NCBI RefSeq assembly: GCF_000230735.2
Contig: NC_019967.1
Span: 1-64,000, forward strand
Source of the DNA: Natrinema pellirubrum DSM 15624
GTDB taxonomy: Archaea > Halobacteriota > Halobacteria > Halobacteriales > Natrialbaceae
DNA: 64,000 bases
Direction of reading: 5' to 3'
Positions 54,734-63,478 of this stretch are shown piece by piece. Numbering within the stretch: the first letter of the stretch is position 1; the number at the start of each line of letters is the position of its first letter. Under the pieces are notes generated by a model. The model was given only the letters and a program-made list of their open reading frames with translations. It was not told the DNA's origin and did not search any database. A program made the position numbers and the translations under genes.

Positions 54734-56773
54734 CTACGACTTCCTCAGTTCGCCGTCTATCTCGTAGACCTGACCGCGCTGCTTCAGCGAGTCGATGTCG
54801 CGCTCGACCTTCGTCTCGTCCATGTCGATGATGTCTGTGACCGCTTCGACGGTTGCCCCGTTCTGATCCTCGATGACGGCAAGAACCTGCTTTCGCCGGT
54901 CGCGTTGGCTCTTGCTCTGCCCCGTCTCGACGACGTCCGCATCGAACTGCCCACTCTCGGGGTCGATACCGACCTGCTCCATCGACTTCCGAACCAGTGA
55001 GAGGGCGCGATCCACGTCTTCCCGCCGGACTTCGTCGGAGAGACGCACTCGTGCAGACGCTTCAGCGAGGCGCTCGATGGCTTCCTCCTGTCGGTAGGTC
55101 ACCGGCACTGGGTTGTCCTCCTCGTCGGCGTTGGCGAGACGGAGCTTCAGGAACTCCTCACGGAGGTACTCGCGCGCCTCCGTTTCCGTCTCCCGCAGGT
55201 ACGGCGTCACCTCTTCCTTCGCATAGGCGATGTACGCACGCAGCGTCTCGCGGGAGATCTCCGGCTCGATGCTCTTCTGCTCTTCCTCGGTGAGATTCTC
55301 ACCGAGCTCCTTCTTCGCCGCCGCCCGCCGGGACCGCATCATGTGGTCGATGACCTCTCGGTCGGCCTCCTCGTCGGGCGAGTCGGAGACCATGAACATC
55401 AGATCGAATCGAGACATCAGCGTCGGACCGAGATCGAGTTGCTGAGCAATTGGCTGGTAGGGGTTGAACCGTCCGTGTTCCGGATTTCCCCCCGCCAGCA
55501 GCGCCGTCCGGGCGTTCAGCGTCGCGTTGATGCCCGCTTTGTTTATCCGGACCAGCTGACTCTCCAGGGCGTCGTGGAGTGACGAGACAACACTGTCGTT
55601 GACCTTGTCTATCTCGTCGATGCATGCGACGCCGCCGTCAGCGAGGACGAGAGCGCCGGCTTCGAGGCCCCATTCGGCGTCGCCGAAGTCGTCGGCTACC
55701 GCCGCCGCGGTTAACCCCGCCGCCGTGGCCCCTTTTCCGGAGGCGTACGTCGAGCGCGGTGCGAGTTCATCGACCGCCTGAAGGAAGGTCGATTTTCCGC
55801 AACCAGGGTCACCCATCAGGAGGATGTGGGAGTCACCGCGCTTCTGCCCACCGCGGGACCACCCGCCGAACATCTGGAGAGCGATGGCGAGCTTCACGTC
55901 CTCGTCTCCCTCGTGCTCCGGGTTGATCGACTGAACCAGCAGGTTGTACGGGTCACCATGCTCGCCGGCGGCAATGGCCTCGATCTCGTCCAGGTGCTCG
56001 GAGACGTCGATGTCTTCGTACGAACTCTCCTCTCGGACGACTGCCTGCCCGTCTACGGTGGTGTCGAAGTCGCGCGTCTGATCACCCTTCGGCTCCTCGA
56101 TGTCGAGAACACCGGTGAGGGTGACGCGATCACCGGCGTCGAACTCCTGAATGATGTCGTCTTCGAGATGGACATCGATGGTCTCGCCCTCACCACCTTT
56201 CGTGCGCTCGGGCGGCTGCTGAACGCGGGCGAACTGGTGGTCGGTCCACGTGCTGGCCGACGAGTTGAGCCGGAACGGGCCCTGTCGTTCGCACCCCTGA
56301 CACTCGTGCGGTTCCTGAAGCTGGTCGCCGGCCTGCGGGATACTCGTCTGGGTCCCGCAACGCTGGCACTCGAAGGTGGCTTCGACGATGCGCGGCTTCA
56401 CAGCGCTGACCTTCTGGACCTGGCCGCGAATCCCCAGCAGCCTCCCGATGTTCTCGTGACGCGGAACCTCTGCGACGTCTAGAACGTCATTGTCTGGGAG
56501 GTCGTGAATGCGGACGTGGGCGTCGGAGAGGCTGACGTCCACGGGCAGGTCGTACAGTCGGAGCGCCTCTTCGAAGTACTCCAGCATCTCTCGCGGATGC
56601 TCGTGGATGTCGTCCGCGAGGTCGGGGTCGAATCGGAAAACATCATCGTAGCTCACGTGGAGTGAGCGTTGCTCTCGCGGGTAGTGCTGAGCGAGCTGTG
56701 CAACTTCCTCCCGGTAGTAGTCCCGGAGGAATCCTATCAGACGTTCGGTGATTTCTTGGTGTTCTGCTCTCAT
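54734..56773 (-). CDS. mcm: MCM replicative helicase
   Basis: This protein has 679 residues from MRAEHQEITERLIGF (56773). The N-terminal domain has a zinc site (C136, C139, C158, C161) and an OB fold. The AAA+ domain has Walker A GDPGCGKS at 321-328, Walker B CIDEID at 384-389 and an arginine finger in SRFD at 454-457. A C-terminal winged helix (about 615-675) closes it. Every catalytic element is present. Extra MCMs occur on archaeal plasmids and viruses. No inteins are seen. Confidence 0.95.
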   Translation of the reverse strand: MRAEHQEITERLIGFLRDYYREEVAQLAQHYPREQRSLHVSYDDVFRFDPDLADDIHEHPREMLEYFEEALRLYDLPVDVSLSDAHVRIHDLPDNDVLDVAEVPRHENIGRLLGIRGQVQKVSAVKPRIVEATFECQRCGTQTSIPQAGDQLQEPHECQGCERQGPFRLNSSASTWTDHQFARVQQPPERTKGGEGETIDVHLEDDIIQEFDAGDRVTLTGVLDIEEPKGDQTRDFDTTVDGQAVVREESSYEDIDVSEHLDEIEAIAAGEHGDPYNLLVQSINPEHEGDEDVKLAIALQMFGGWSRGGQKRGDSHILLMGDPGCGKSTFLQAVDELAPRSTYASGKGATAAGLTAAAVADDFGDAEWGLEAGALVLADGGVACIDEIDKVNDSVVSSLHDALESQLVRINKAGINATLNARTALLAGGNPEHGRFNPYQPIAQQLDLGPTLMSRFDLMFMVSDSPDEEADREVIDHMMRSRRAAAKKELGENLTEEEQKSIEPEISRETLRAYIAYAKEEVTPYLRETETEAREYLREEFLKLRLANADEEDNPVPVTYRQEEAIERLAEASARVRLSDEVRREDVDRALSLVRKSMEQVGIDPESGQFDADVVETGQSKSQRDRRKQVLAVIEDQNGATVEAVTDIIDMDETKVERDIDSLKQRGQVYEIDGELRKS

Positions 56774-56784
56774 ATCGATTTGTT

Positions 56785-56982
56785 GGAGCCCCACAACACC
56801 CTTGCCGGGGTGCGGTTCCTCGACCGGAGCGAGCGGAGCGAGCGGTCAGCGAGCATACCGTCAGCTAACCGACATTTATTTACAACCGACTCTACCGTAC
56901 AAATTCTAAGGCCTCAGAGGATACCGTCTGAGACCATCCCCGTCGGCGGGGGCTTCCCACCTCCGAGGTGTTGTGGGGCTCC
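56785..56982. repeat. 198-base segment with 16-base terminal inverted repeats
   Basis: GGAGCCCCACAACACC (56785-56800) recurs as its exact complement at 56967-56982, enclosing 166 bases. Inside are a doubled GGAGCGAGC motif and a CCCCGTCGGCGGGG-type hairpin near 56930-56952. It fills nearly the whole gap between the coiled-coil gene and mcm. It could be a MITE or a replication-related structure. Confidence 0.65.
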
Positions 56983-56987
56983 CACAG

Positions 56988-57569
56988 TTACTCGCCTCCG
57001 TTCCTCCTAGGGTGACCGACGACGTCGCCAGGAAGATCACCATTCTCCAGATTCAACTTCAGCCGACTCTCCCCGCCAGAGTTGCTCTCGTACCAGAGGA
57101 CGTCGTTCATCCCGATGAGACGTGGTGCCTTCCGAAGGTCGTCATAGAACGTCGTGCGGTCGATGTCGGGGTACTTTAGCGCCGCCTCAGCCTCTTCCTT
57201 ATTCATCGACGCCTTCGCATCCCGGCCGCGCTCACGCTCCTTCTCAGCCGCCTTCTTCAGATGTTGGATGAGCGCGATACGACGCTGCTTCGCGGTCATC
57301 TCGTCGCTGTTCTCGACGAAAGACAGCAGGTCAGTTCGCGCGTCCAAGCGCTCGATCTCCGCTCGAAGGTCCTCGTTCTCCTGTCGGAGCTCTTCGACCT
57401 CGCCACGGAGCGCGTCGTGTTCCTTGCCCACGTCCTCACGTTCGTCTTCGAGAGATTCGATCCGCTTCGAGTGAGCCTCCAGCCGCGCCGCGATGGTTCG
57501 GAGTTCTGGAGTTCCGTCTCTGTCTAGTGAGTTCTCTTGGGACTCTTCGTTCTGCTGCTGGCTGCTCAC
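56988..57569 (-). CDS. Coiled-coil protein upstream of mcm
   Basis: The GTG at 57569 gives 193 residues (another GTG lies at 57578). A long coiled coil covers about 25-85 (LEAHSKRIESLEDEREDVGKEHDALRGEVEELRQ and on). The C-terminal part (KEEAEAALKYPDIDRTTFYDDLRKAPRLIGMNDVLW) looks like a small winged helix. Similar architecture occurs in haloarchaeal plasmid and virus proteins of unknown function. It lies before mcm on the same strand with the inverted-repeat segment between them. Confidence 0.7.
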   Translation of the reverse strand: MSSQQQNEESQENSLDRDGTPELRTIAARLEAHSKRIESLEDEREDVGKEHDALRGEVEELRQENEDLRAEIERLDARTDLLSFVENSDEMTAKQRRIALIQHLKKAAEKERERGRDAKASMNKEEAEAALKYPDIDRTTFYDDLRKAPRLIGMNDVLWYESNSGGESRLKLNLENGDLPGDVVGHPRRNGGE

Positions 57570-57805
57570 ACCAACCACCCCCTACAATTTGACTCCTGAC
57601 CGACAATATCAGAGGTGTTACCGCTTCTTCCATTCATCGCTCCTCCCAAGGTTGAGTGACTTCTCCGTTCTTCTAGCAGACTCAGCGCGTACGTTGAGTT
57701 CTGTTGCAGACAGTTTTCACCTCGTGCTGGACGACGAGAGGGGCAATGGTGCGAGAAAACCCCTCCCTTCCGCCGTCGTTTCCGTCTTCGGTCTCGTTGA
57801 ATCAT
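57566..57805 (-). CDS. Possible small basic protein
   Basis: This 79-codon frame (MIQRDRRRKRRRKGGVFSH and on) has a good TATA box 30 bases before its ATG and a GTGA overlap with the coiled-coil gene. It is basic and low in acidic residues, unlike most haloarchaeal proteins, so it may instead be an untranslated leader. The remaining bases to 57931 hold two back-to-back promoters. Confidence 0.35.
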   Translation of the reverse strand: MIQRDRRRKRRRKGGVFSHHCPSRRPARGENCLQQNSTYALSLLEERRSHSTLGGAMNGRSGNTSDIVGQESNCRGWLV

Positions 57806-57830
57806 GACTACGTCCCGCTATGGCTGTGCT

Positions 57831-57842
57831 ACTTATAAAGTT
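57831..57842 (-). promoter_or_regulatory. TATA box of the mcm-side transcript
   Basis: On the minus strand CTTTATAAGT lies about 30 bases before the ATG at 57805, the spacing of a leaderless haloarchaeal promoter. Confidence 0.55.
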
Positions 57843-57931
57843 TTCCAGAGAACCTATTCTGTTGTACCATAGATATAGATGGGTGGAGAAGAACACAATA
57901 ACTATTACAATAGGCGTGCAGCAAACTGCTA

Positions 57932-58567
57932 ATGGAGCTTTCAGAGACCGACTGGGGAATTCTCGACCTCTGTAGCGACAACCGCGAAACGCGCAAAAAC
58001 ATCGCCGCAGCGCTGGACAAGTCACCGAACTACATCTCGAAAGAACTCTCGAAACTCAGCGAGATGGGGTTGCTCGAACAACCCGGCCCAGCCGAGAACT
58101 CCGGGATGCACGTCACGACGGAGAAAGGAGAGTTCGTCCTCTCGAAACAGGAGAAGTACGAACGTCGGCAATCCGAACTGTTTGGCGAGCTCGTCGAGTC
58201 AGCTGTCGAACTGTCCCGTGAGCTATCAGCGGAAGCCGACGAGGAAGTTACTCCGAGCGATATCGTGGTCGTGACCGAACAGGCGCATGACTTACTCCAG
58301 AAACTGGAGAACCACAGCGGAATATCCCCACGAGAAGCGGCAGATCGGATCGGGATGAATCTCTACGCGACACAGGGGATTCTATACGAGCTGTATTTCT
58401 TCGACCTTCTGGATCGAGCAGTCACGTCTGAGGGAGAAATCTATGATCTCACTGCCCGCGGTCGGCGACTCCTCGATCAGCCTGCTCAGACGACTGTGAA
58501 GGACGCGAATCGAACATGGAATATGATCACGTCGAAAGATAGATCGGAGCCATCCTTCGAGGAGTGA
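57932..58567 (+). CDS. Two-domain wHTH regulator
   Basis: This protein has 211 residues. The N-terminal winged helix is at about 1-60 (ILDLCSDNRETRKNIAAALDKSPNYISKELSKLSEMGLLE) and a second one lies near 125-185 (SGISPREAADRIGMNLYATQGILYELYFFDLL). A helical linker rich in charged residues joins them. It resembles MarR/ArsR-like regulators of haloviruses. It is divergent from the mcm transcript and may control it. No ligand site is evident. Confidence 0.75.
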   Translation: MELSETDWGILDLCSDNRETRKNIAAALDKSPNYISKELSKLSEMGLLEQPGPAENSGMHVTTEKGEFVLSKQEKYERRQSELFGELVESAVELSRELSAEADEEVTPSDIVVVTEQAHDLLQKLENHSGISPREAADRIGMNLYATQGILYELYFFDLLDRAVTSEGEIYDLTARGRRLLDQPAQTTVKDANRTWNMITSKDRSEPSFEE

Positions 58568-58743
58568 GTGCGAATGTCCCCTGTCCCTAACTAAGGGTCA
58601 CTCCCCAAGAAGAGTCACAGTAGAGTGTGATCAGATAATCACTAACAGGTATCAATATTTTGCAGTCCTCTGTGATCAGTTCGAGATTCCGGTGTCACTG
58701 CACTTGGGGAAGGGTTTTGTGTCTCATCCTCTGTCGACAGAGT

Positions 58744-59091
58744 ATGTTACGCCGGGCTTTCCTCAACACGGTCGCAACACTCCCTGGGGTATCACTCGCT
58801 GAGCGACTTTTTGCACCCCCTGAGGCGTCGAGTCCATCGGCGGAATCAATCGAGCAAGAAGGCGACATGTGGTTCTGGTACTACGTCTACACGGCGATAC
58901 GGGAAGATCGTGTGATGAGCACAGAACAGTCCCGGAAACACGCGGTCAACGAAATGAACCTCACGACCCTCAGTAACACGGAAGCTCGCCAAGTCCTAAA
59001 GCGAGCGAACGACGGCGAGTATACGAGTAGCGACATGCCCGACCAGTGGCGGGAAGTGTTCGACAGTATTGACCGAGTCGAGTTCAGGTGA
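58744..59091 (+). CDS. Hypothetical protein with possible N-terminal signal
   Basis: This protein has 115 residues from MLRRAFLNTVATLPGVSLAERLF (58744). The N-terminal RR followed by a short hydrophobic stretch could be a weak Tat-like signal or an anchor. The rest is soluble and acidic (DMWFWYYVYTAIREDRVMSTEQSRKHAVNEMNLTTLS). I know no family. It stands between a regulator gene and the ISH8-type element. Confidence 0.6.
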   Translation: MLRRAFLNTVATLPGVSLAERLFAPPEASSPSAESIEQEGDMWFWYYVYTAIREDRVMSTEQSRKHAVNEMNLTTLSNTEARQVLKRANDGEYTSSDMPDQWREVFDSIDRVEFR

Positions 59092-59422
59092 ACACCCCTG
59101 TAACGAGGCACATGTCTGCTTGCAGCCTGCAACCAACATCCGAACTTTAAGAGTGAAACAGGCGGTAAGTTAGATATGGTGAATGCGGGCTGCTGCGCCA
59201 CGGATTTATTATATAGCGATATACGATTTACCACCTACATCTGAGATCGTCATCCGTCTTTAGTTAAGCGAGAAACCGCGTGATAGCGGCGGCTTATCGA
59301 GGCATCTTTCGGAAGGAATGAGGAAGTCCAGTCTGTGCACGACAAGGACTCCTCACCTCGGATTATGCGTCGGCTCACTACACTGTTTCCCTCTGAGTTC
59401 CTCGAAGACCACGCCGAGGATA

Positions 59423-60582
59423 GTGATTAGCAAATCTTATTGAGAAATCCACTGAGGTGATTGTCAATCCACGATGCAGCGAAACTCAGTTTCTCGGTCA
59501 GTTGGTCGAACAGTTCGTCAAGGAGTCTCCGGTACTCGTCTTCGCCGTTAACAATCAACGGCGAAGACTCCCACTTGAGACTCTTCCAGACAGGTTCGAT
59601 TGGGTTGAGGTCCGGGGAACCAACCGGAAGGAACACCAGATCAATCCCGAGTTCATGAGCACGCTTGCGCGTGTGCTTGCAGACGTGTGACGAAAAGTTA
59701 TCCAACACGAGCAGAATCCGCTTGCCGGGATTCTGCTCGCGGATCTCCTCGAAACACCCACAGATTTGTTCTTTCTCCTGGTTCGGTGGGAACGACAGCA
59801 CGCTCTCTCCGTTGAGCGCATAGAACCCGGCCGCTGGTGTATCGATTTTCACCAGCGGCCGAGTGATATGTGGTTCATCGACCGTATACAGTCGCTGAGA
59901 GTTGTCCCATGGTTGTGGATGCGAGACATCGAAAAATCCCACCACAGTCCCGCCATCAGTGCAGATATCCTCATCGGTACGCCACTTCTCTTCGTCGTCA
60001 TCGTCGTCACTCTCGCGCTTATTATGTGGCTGGTCGTGAGCATCCTCGTCGAACGCGTACTCAACGCGTTCGTCGAGGATCTCTTCGGCGTTGTCGGGTC
60101 GATCAGGCCGTTTTGTCCGAGGAATGGCGTAGGAAAGGCCGAGATTGTGTAGGAACGTTGGGAGGTAGTGTGGATGATATTCGACGTCGAACTCCTCGTC
60201 GAGAAGGTGCTGAATCTCCTGTTTTTTCCACGGTTGTCCCTCACGTAGTCGATCGATGAGTTCGTCTTGTTGGTCTTCGTCGAGCTTCGGGGGCCGACCG
60301 CCCCCGAAGTTCGGAGTGAGTTTGCCGAGACCTCCTTCGTTCCAGCGGTTAACCCAGTTCGTGGCGGTGCCCTCAGATTTCCCGACGTCGTCGGCGGCTT
60401 CCTTCAGCGTGGCACCCTTGTACAGCCGTTTGATGAACACGAGGCGTTCGAATTCCTTCTGATCGTCTGCCTCGCCGAGAAGACGATCCAGATCTTCTTC
60501 ACTCAGGTGTCGCACGATTTTCTTCTCTCGACCAGTCACTACACTAAAGAGATACTTCTACTCAATAACTTTCCCGAATCAC
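59423..60582 (-). mobile_element. IS630-family element 2, nested
   Basis: The ends GTGATTAGCAAATC... and, on the complement, GTGATTCGGGAAAG... share GTGATT and a later TTATTGAG. TA at 59421-59422 and 60583-60584 is the target duplication. Length 1160 bases. The boundaries are confirmed by the restored transposase frame of the host element. Confidence 0.9.
59427..60539 (-). CDS. IS630-family transposase
   Basis: This protein has 370 residues in a single frame, unlike IS630 element 1. N-terminal helix-turn-helix (GATLKEAADDVGKSEGTATNWVNRW), second DNA-binding part (about 95-150), then the DDE core with GFFDVS, LVLDNFSSH and SPDLNPIEPVWKSLK. An acidic insertion (ESDDDDDEEKWRTDED) lies before the core. 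It looks intact and could be active. Confidence 0.92.
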   Translation of the reverse strand: MTGREKKIVRHLSEEDLDRLLGEADDQKEFERLVFIKRLYKGATLKEAADDVGKSEGTATNWVNRWNEGGLGKLTPNFGGGRPPKLDEDQQDELIDRLREGQPWKKQEIQHLLDEEFDVEYHPHYLPTFLHNLGLSYAIPRTKRPDRPDNAEEILDERVEYAFDEDAHDQPHNKRESDDDDDEEKWRTDEDICTDGGTVVGFFDVSHPQPWDNSQRLYTVDEPHITRPLVKIDTPAAGFYALNGESVLSFPPNQEKEQICGCFEEIREQNPGKRILLVLDNFSSHVCKHTRKRAHELGIDLVFLPVGSPDLNPIEPVWKSLKWESSPLIVNGEDEYRRLLDELFDQLTEKLSFAASWIDNHLSGFLNKIC

Positions 60583-61955
60583 TAAACTCGGCGTGGTCGA
60601 ACGTGACCGCAAGCTCCAGATCCCTGCCTTCGTTTGGGCGTTCGTGTTCGGCTTCGCCGCAGGCGAAAGCCGAACACTCGCCGGTTTTAGACGCTGTTAC
60701 AACTCTACTGCCGATGAGACGATTTCTCCGGGTGGATTCTATCAGCGGTTGACACCGACGCTTGCGGAGTATCTCCGCGACCTCGTCGAGCATGGTCTCG
60801 ACGAGGTCGCCGTTCCTAACGCTGTTGACGCTGATATCGACCGATTTAGAGACGTGATGATCGCTGATGGAACGGTGTTGCGGTTACACGAATTTCTCTC
60901 AGATCAGTTCGAAGCCCGCCACGAGGAGCAGGCTGGAGCGAAGCTCCACCTGCTCCACAATGCCACAGAGCAGACGATTGAACAGCTCGATACTGCTAAC
61001 GAGAAAACGCACGACAGCACCTTGTTCAAAACAGGGCCGTGGCTTGAGAATCGCCTCATGCTGTTCGATCTCGCCTACTTCAAGTACCGCCGGTTTGCGC
61101 TGATCGACGAAAATGACGGCTACTTCGTGAGTCGGCTGAAGCAGAACGCGAATCCGCTGATTACCGGAGAGCTACGGGAATGGCGCGGCCGCGCCCTTCC
61201 CTTAGAGGGCAAGCAGCTCCGAGCTGTTCTCGATGATCTTGACCGGAAATACATCGATGTGGAGGTCGAAGTCGAATTCAAACGGGGGCCGTACAATGGG
61301 ACACAGTCGCTGGATACGAAGCGGTTTCGCGTCGTCGGCGTCCGCGACGAGGACGCCGACGACTACCACCTGTACATGACGAATTTAGCGAGGAAAGAGT
61401 TCTTTCCGGCGGATTTAGCGGAGATCTACCGCTGTCGGTGGGAAGTTGAGTTGCTGTTCCGGGAGCTGAAGACGCAGTACGAATTGGACGAGTTCGACAC
61501 GAGTGACGAACACGTGGTGAGGATCTTATTGTACGCAGCGCTGCTGTCGCTGCTTGTAAGCCGCGATCTGTTGGATCTAGTCACTGAGCAGGCGGATGAT
61601 GAGCTTGTGTTTCCGACAGAGCGCTGGGCGGCGACCTTTCGGTCGCACGCCCAGCTTATTCTCCACGAACTCGGTGAGTTCCTTGGCTACTCACCACCGC
61701 CGCTTCTCGACCGGCTGATCGAAGACGCTCAAAAGATCCACAAGCAACGACCAATCTTACAAGAGACGCTCGCTACCGCTACACAACCGAGGTGTGAGGC
61801 TTAACTAAAGACGGATGCTGAGATCGTATTTTAGGCTTAGCAATTCTGTACACCGCAATATCGCGGTTTTAGTGTCTCTCCATAGTCCACTTGTGCTTAA
61901 TCGAATAAGCGACGGTAGAATTATGGAGGTCGCCGCCGTCGGGTCAGTCAACGGA

Positions 61956-63122
61956 ATGGACGACACTCAGGACGGCGTTACCCCCAGGGAAGACGCCGAC
62001 AGAACCACCTTCGAGGCGGCAATACAGCAGTTCGTCCAGTCGAAGGGGAAGGTCGGCGACTCTGGACGGTACGCCACCGACTCGAAACGCCTGCTGGAGC
62101 GTTTCGAAGAATTCGCCGCCGACCGTGGCGTCGAGGACGTCGAGTCGATTTCGACGCGCCTCCTCGAAGGCTACGCCCAGCACCTCGACCGCCGCGTCCA
62201 GACGCGCGAGCAACAGGGAAAACCCCACGGCATCAGCGGAGCCACCGCCCACCAGTACTTCGCTCGGGTGCGTGCGTGGCTGGAGTACCTCGTCAAACGC
62301 GACCTCCTCTCGGAAAACCCTGCAAAGAGCCATCACGTCGAGGACGAACTCCCTGATGAGTCACTCGGCACGACCGACGACGGCCAGCAGTTCTGGAGTC
62401 CGGCGACGCGCAAGCAGATCGTCCGCTGGACGGACTGGTACTTCGACGCCGCCCTCGACGACGAGCAGGGATGGGTCACGCCGGCGGATGCTGCCCGCGA
62501 GCGGGCCCTTATCGCCACGGTCGCTTACTCTGGGGCCCGCGGCGCCGAACTCTTCCGTGACCTGGACAACGACCGACGCAACGGTCTTCGGTGGCGCGAT
62601 GTCGACCTCGACGCGGGGACGCTGTCTGTCCTCGGGAAGTCCCAAGAAATCGAGGAAGCCCCGCTCCTTGACGCCGGAAGGACGCGGCTGGCGGACCACT
62701 ATCGGCGTCAGAACCCCAGGGATGAGGACTGGCCTGTCTGGGTGACGCGACACCCTCCGTCACTCTACGCCGGCGCTCGCATACTCGACGGCGTCGACGA
62801 AGACGACGACCGCCTCGCCCCTGACACGGTGTTGGATGTCTACCGCGAGCACGGCGGTACGCCGCCGGCGCTCTCCATCGGCGGGGCACGGCGCATCCTC
62901 CGCGAACACTCCGACGCGTCAGGGCTGGTCGGCTCCGATGGCGAGCATCTGAAACTACACGGCGCCCGACGTGGCCTCGGGGACGAACTCTATACCCACG
63001 ACGCGGAGGCCGCTCAGGAGGCGCTCCGTCATCAGAGCATCGAGACAACACACAAGTCCTACCGTGACCGCGACGGTGAGCGCGTTCGCGAGCGCGCCCA
63101 AGAAATCCTAGATGGTGAGTGA
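61956..63122 (+). CDS. Tyrosine recombinase / integrase
   Basis: The start at MDDTQDGVTPREDADR gives 388 residues; starts further upstream reach into the ISH8 flank. An N-terminal SAM-like domain (about 17-115) is followed by a catalytic domain with R195 (GARGAELFRDL), H335 and R338 (LHGARRG), H359 (LRHQS) and the nucleophile Y369 (HKSYRDRD). All catalytic residues are present. It may resolve plasmid dimers or integrate the element. No att repeats or tRNA gene were found beside it. Confidence 0.9.
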   Translation: MDDTQDGVTPREDADRTTFEAAIQQFVQSKGKVGDSGRYATDSKRLLERFEEFAADRGVEDVESISTRLLEGYAQHLDRRVQTREQQGKPHGISGATAHQYFARVRAWLEYLVKRDLLSENPAKSHHVEDELPDESLGTTDDGQQFWSPATRKQIVRWTDWYFDAALDDEQGWVTPADAARERALIATVAYSGARGAELFRDLDNDRRNGLRWRDVDLDAGTLSVLGKSQEIEEAPLLDAGRTRLADHYRRQNPRDEDWPVWVTRHPPSLYAGARILDGVDEDDDRLAPDTVLDVYREHGGTPPALSIGGARRILREHSDASGLVGSDGEHLKLHGARRGLGDELYTHDAEAAQEALRHQSIETTHKSYRDRDGERVRERAQEILDGE

Positions 63123-63478
63123 CGAGTACGTCTCCTCAGAAACACCCCTCACAGCACGGTATAGCTGGATACACCACCGCTGAGGTGACTGATTTCATAG
63201 CTAATTCGGCAGCTACTCCCCGATACAGGAAGTTGAGAAGACTTCGATAACTCCGTGTATCGTTGTCACCGAGGGTTGTTGCTTTGAACCATTAGAACAT
63301 TCATGAACAGCGAGACGGTTCGGTGAGAAGGGCCAACAGAGGGTTCGTACGTTCGGCTCCCCGTCCCACTCGGTGATACCAGTTGTTGGTAATACGATTT
63401 CTTTATTCAGCCGCACCGCTGTATTTTTCTCGCCCGATTCATCCTGATTCTGGTGTTGCATTGGTGGCCAGTTAGTCG
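63123..63478. other. Intergenic with one doubtful small frame
   Basis: An 82-codon minus-strand frame at 63213-63461 begins just after the stop of the next gene (MQHQNQDESGEKNTAVRLNKEI). Its first half looks coding and could be an AbrB-like or regulatory fragment, but I cannot support it further. Nothing else is seen here. Confidence 0.35.

Larger units (their letters stand above)
59365..61804 (+). pseudogene. ISH8-type transposase interrupted by IS630
   Basis: The 5' part (MRRLTTLFPSEFLEDHAED) starts at 59365, and the 3' part (60585-61804) reads LGVVERDRKLQIP and on. Removing 59423-60582 plus one TA joins them in frame as HAEDKLGVVERD. The full protein is an IS4-type DDE transposase with D in MIADGTVLRL, D in LFDLAYFKY and E in YRCRWEVELLFRELK. 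The 403-codon 3' part has a GTG at 60593 but lacks the first 20-odd residues, so activity is doubtful. Confidence 0.9.
59251..61817 (+). mobile_element. ISH8-type IS4-family element with nested IS630
   Basis: Terminal inverted repeats CATCCGTCTTTAGTTAAG (59251-59268) and its complement (61800-61817) are exact. The element is flanked by a perfect 10-base target duplication CTGAGATCGT (59241-59250 and 61818-61827). Without the nested element and its TA duplication it measures 1405 bases, which agrees with ISH8. The duplication shows that it arrived by transposition and has not recombined since. Confidence 0.93.

Noticed and set aside
61818-61955. Integrase start upstream at 61815 or 61923
   Set aside because: The upstream extension reads through the ISH8 end and its target duplication and lacks acidic character; the ATG at 61956 begins the conserved part.
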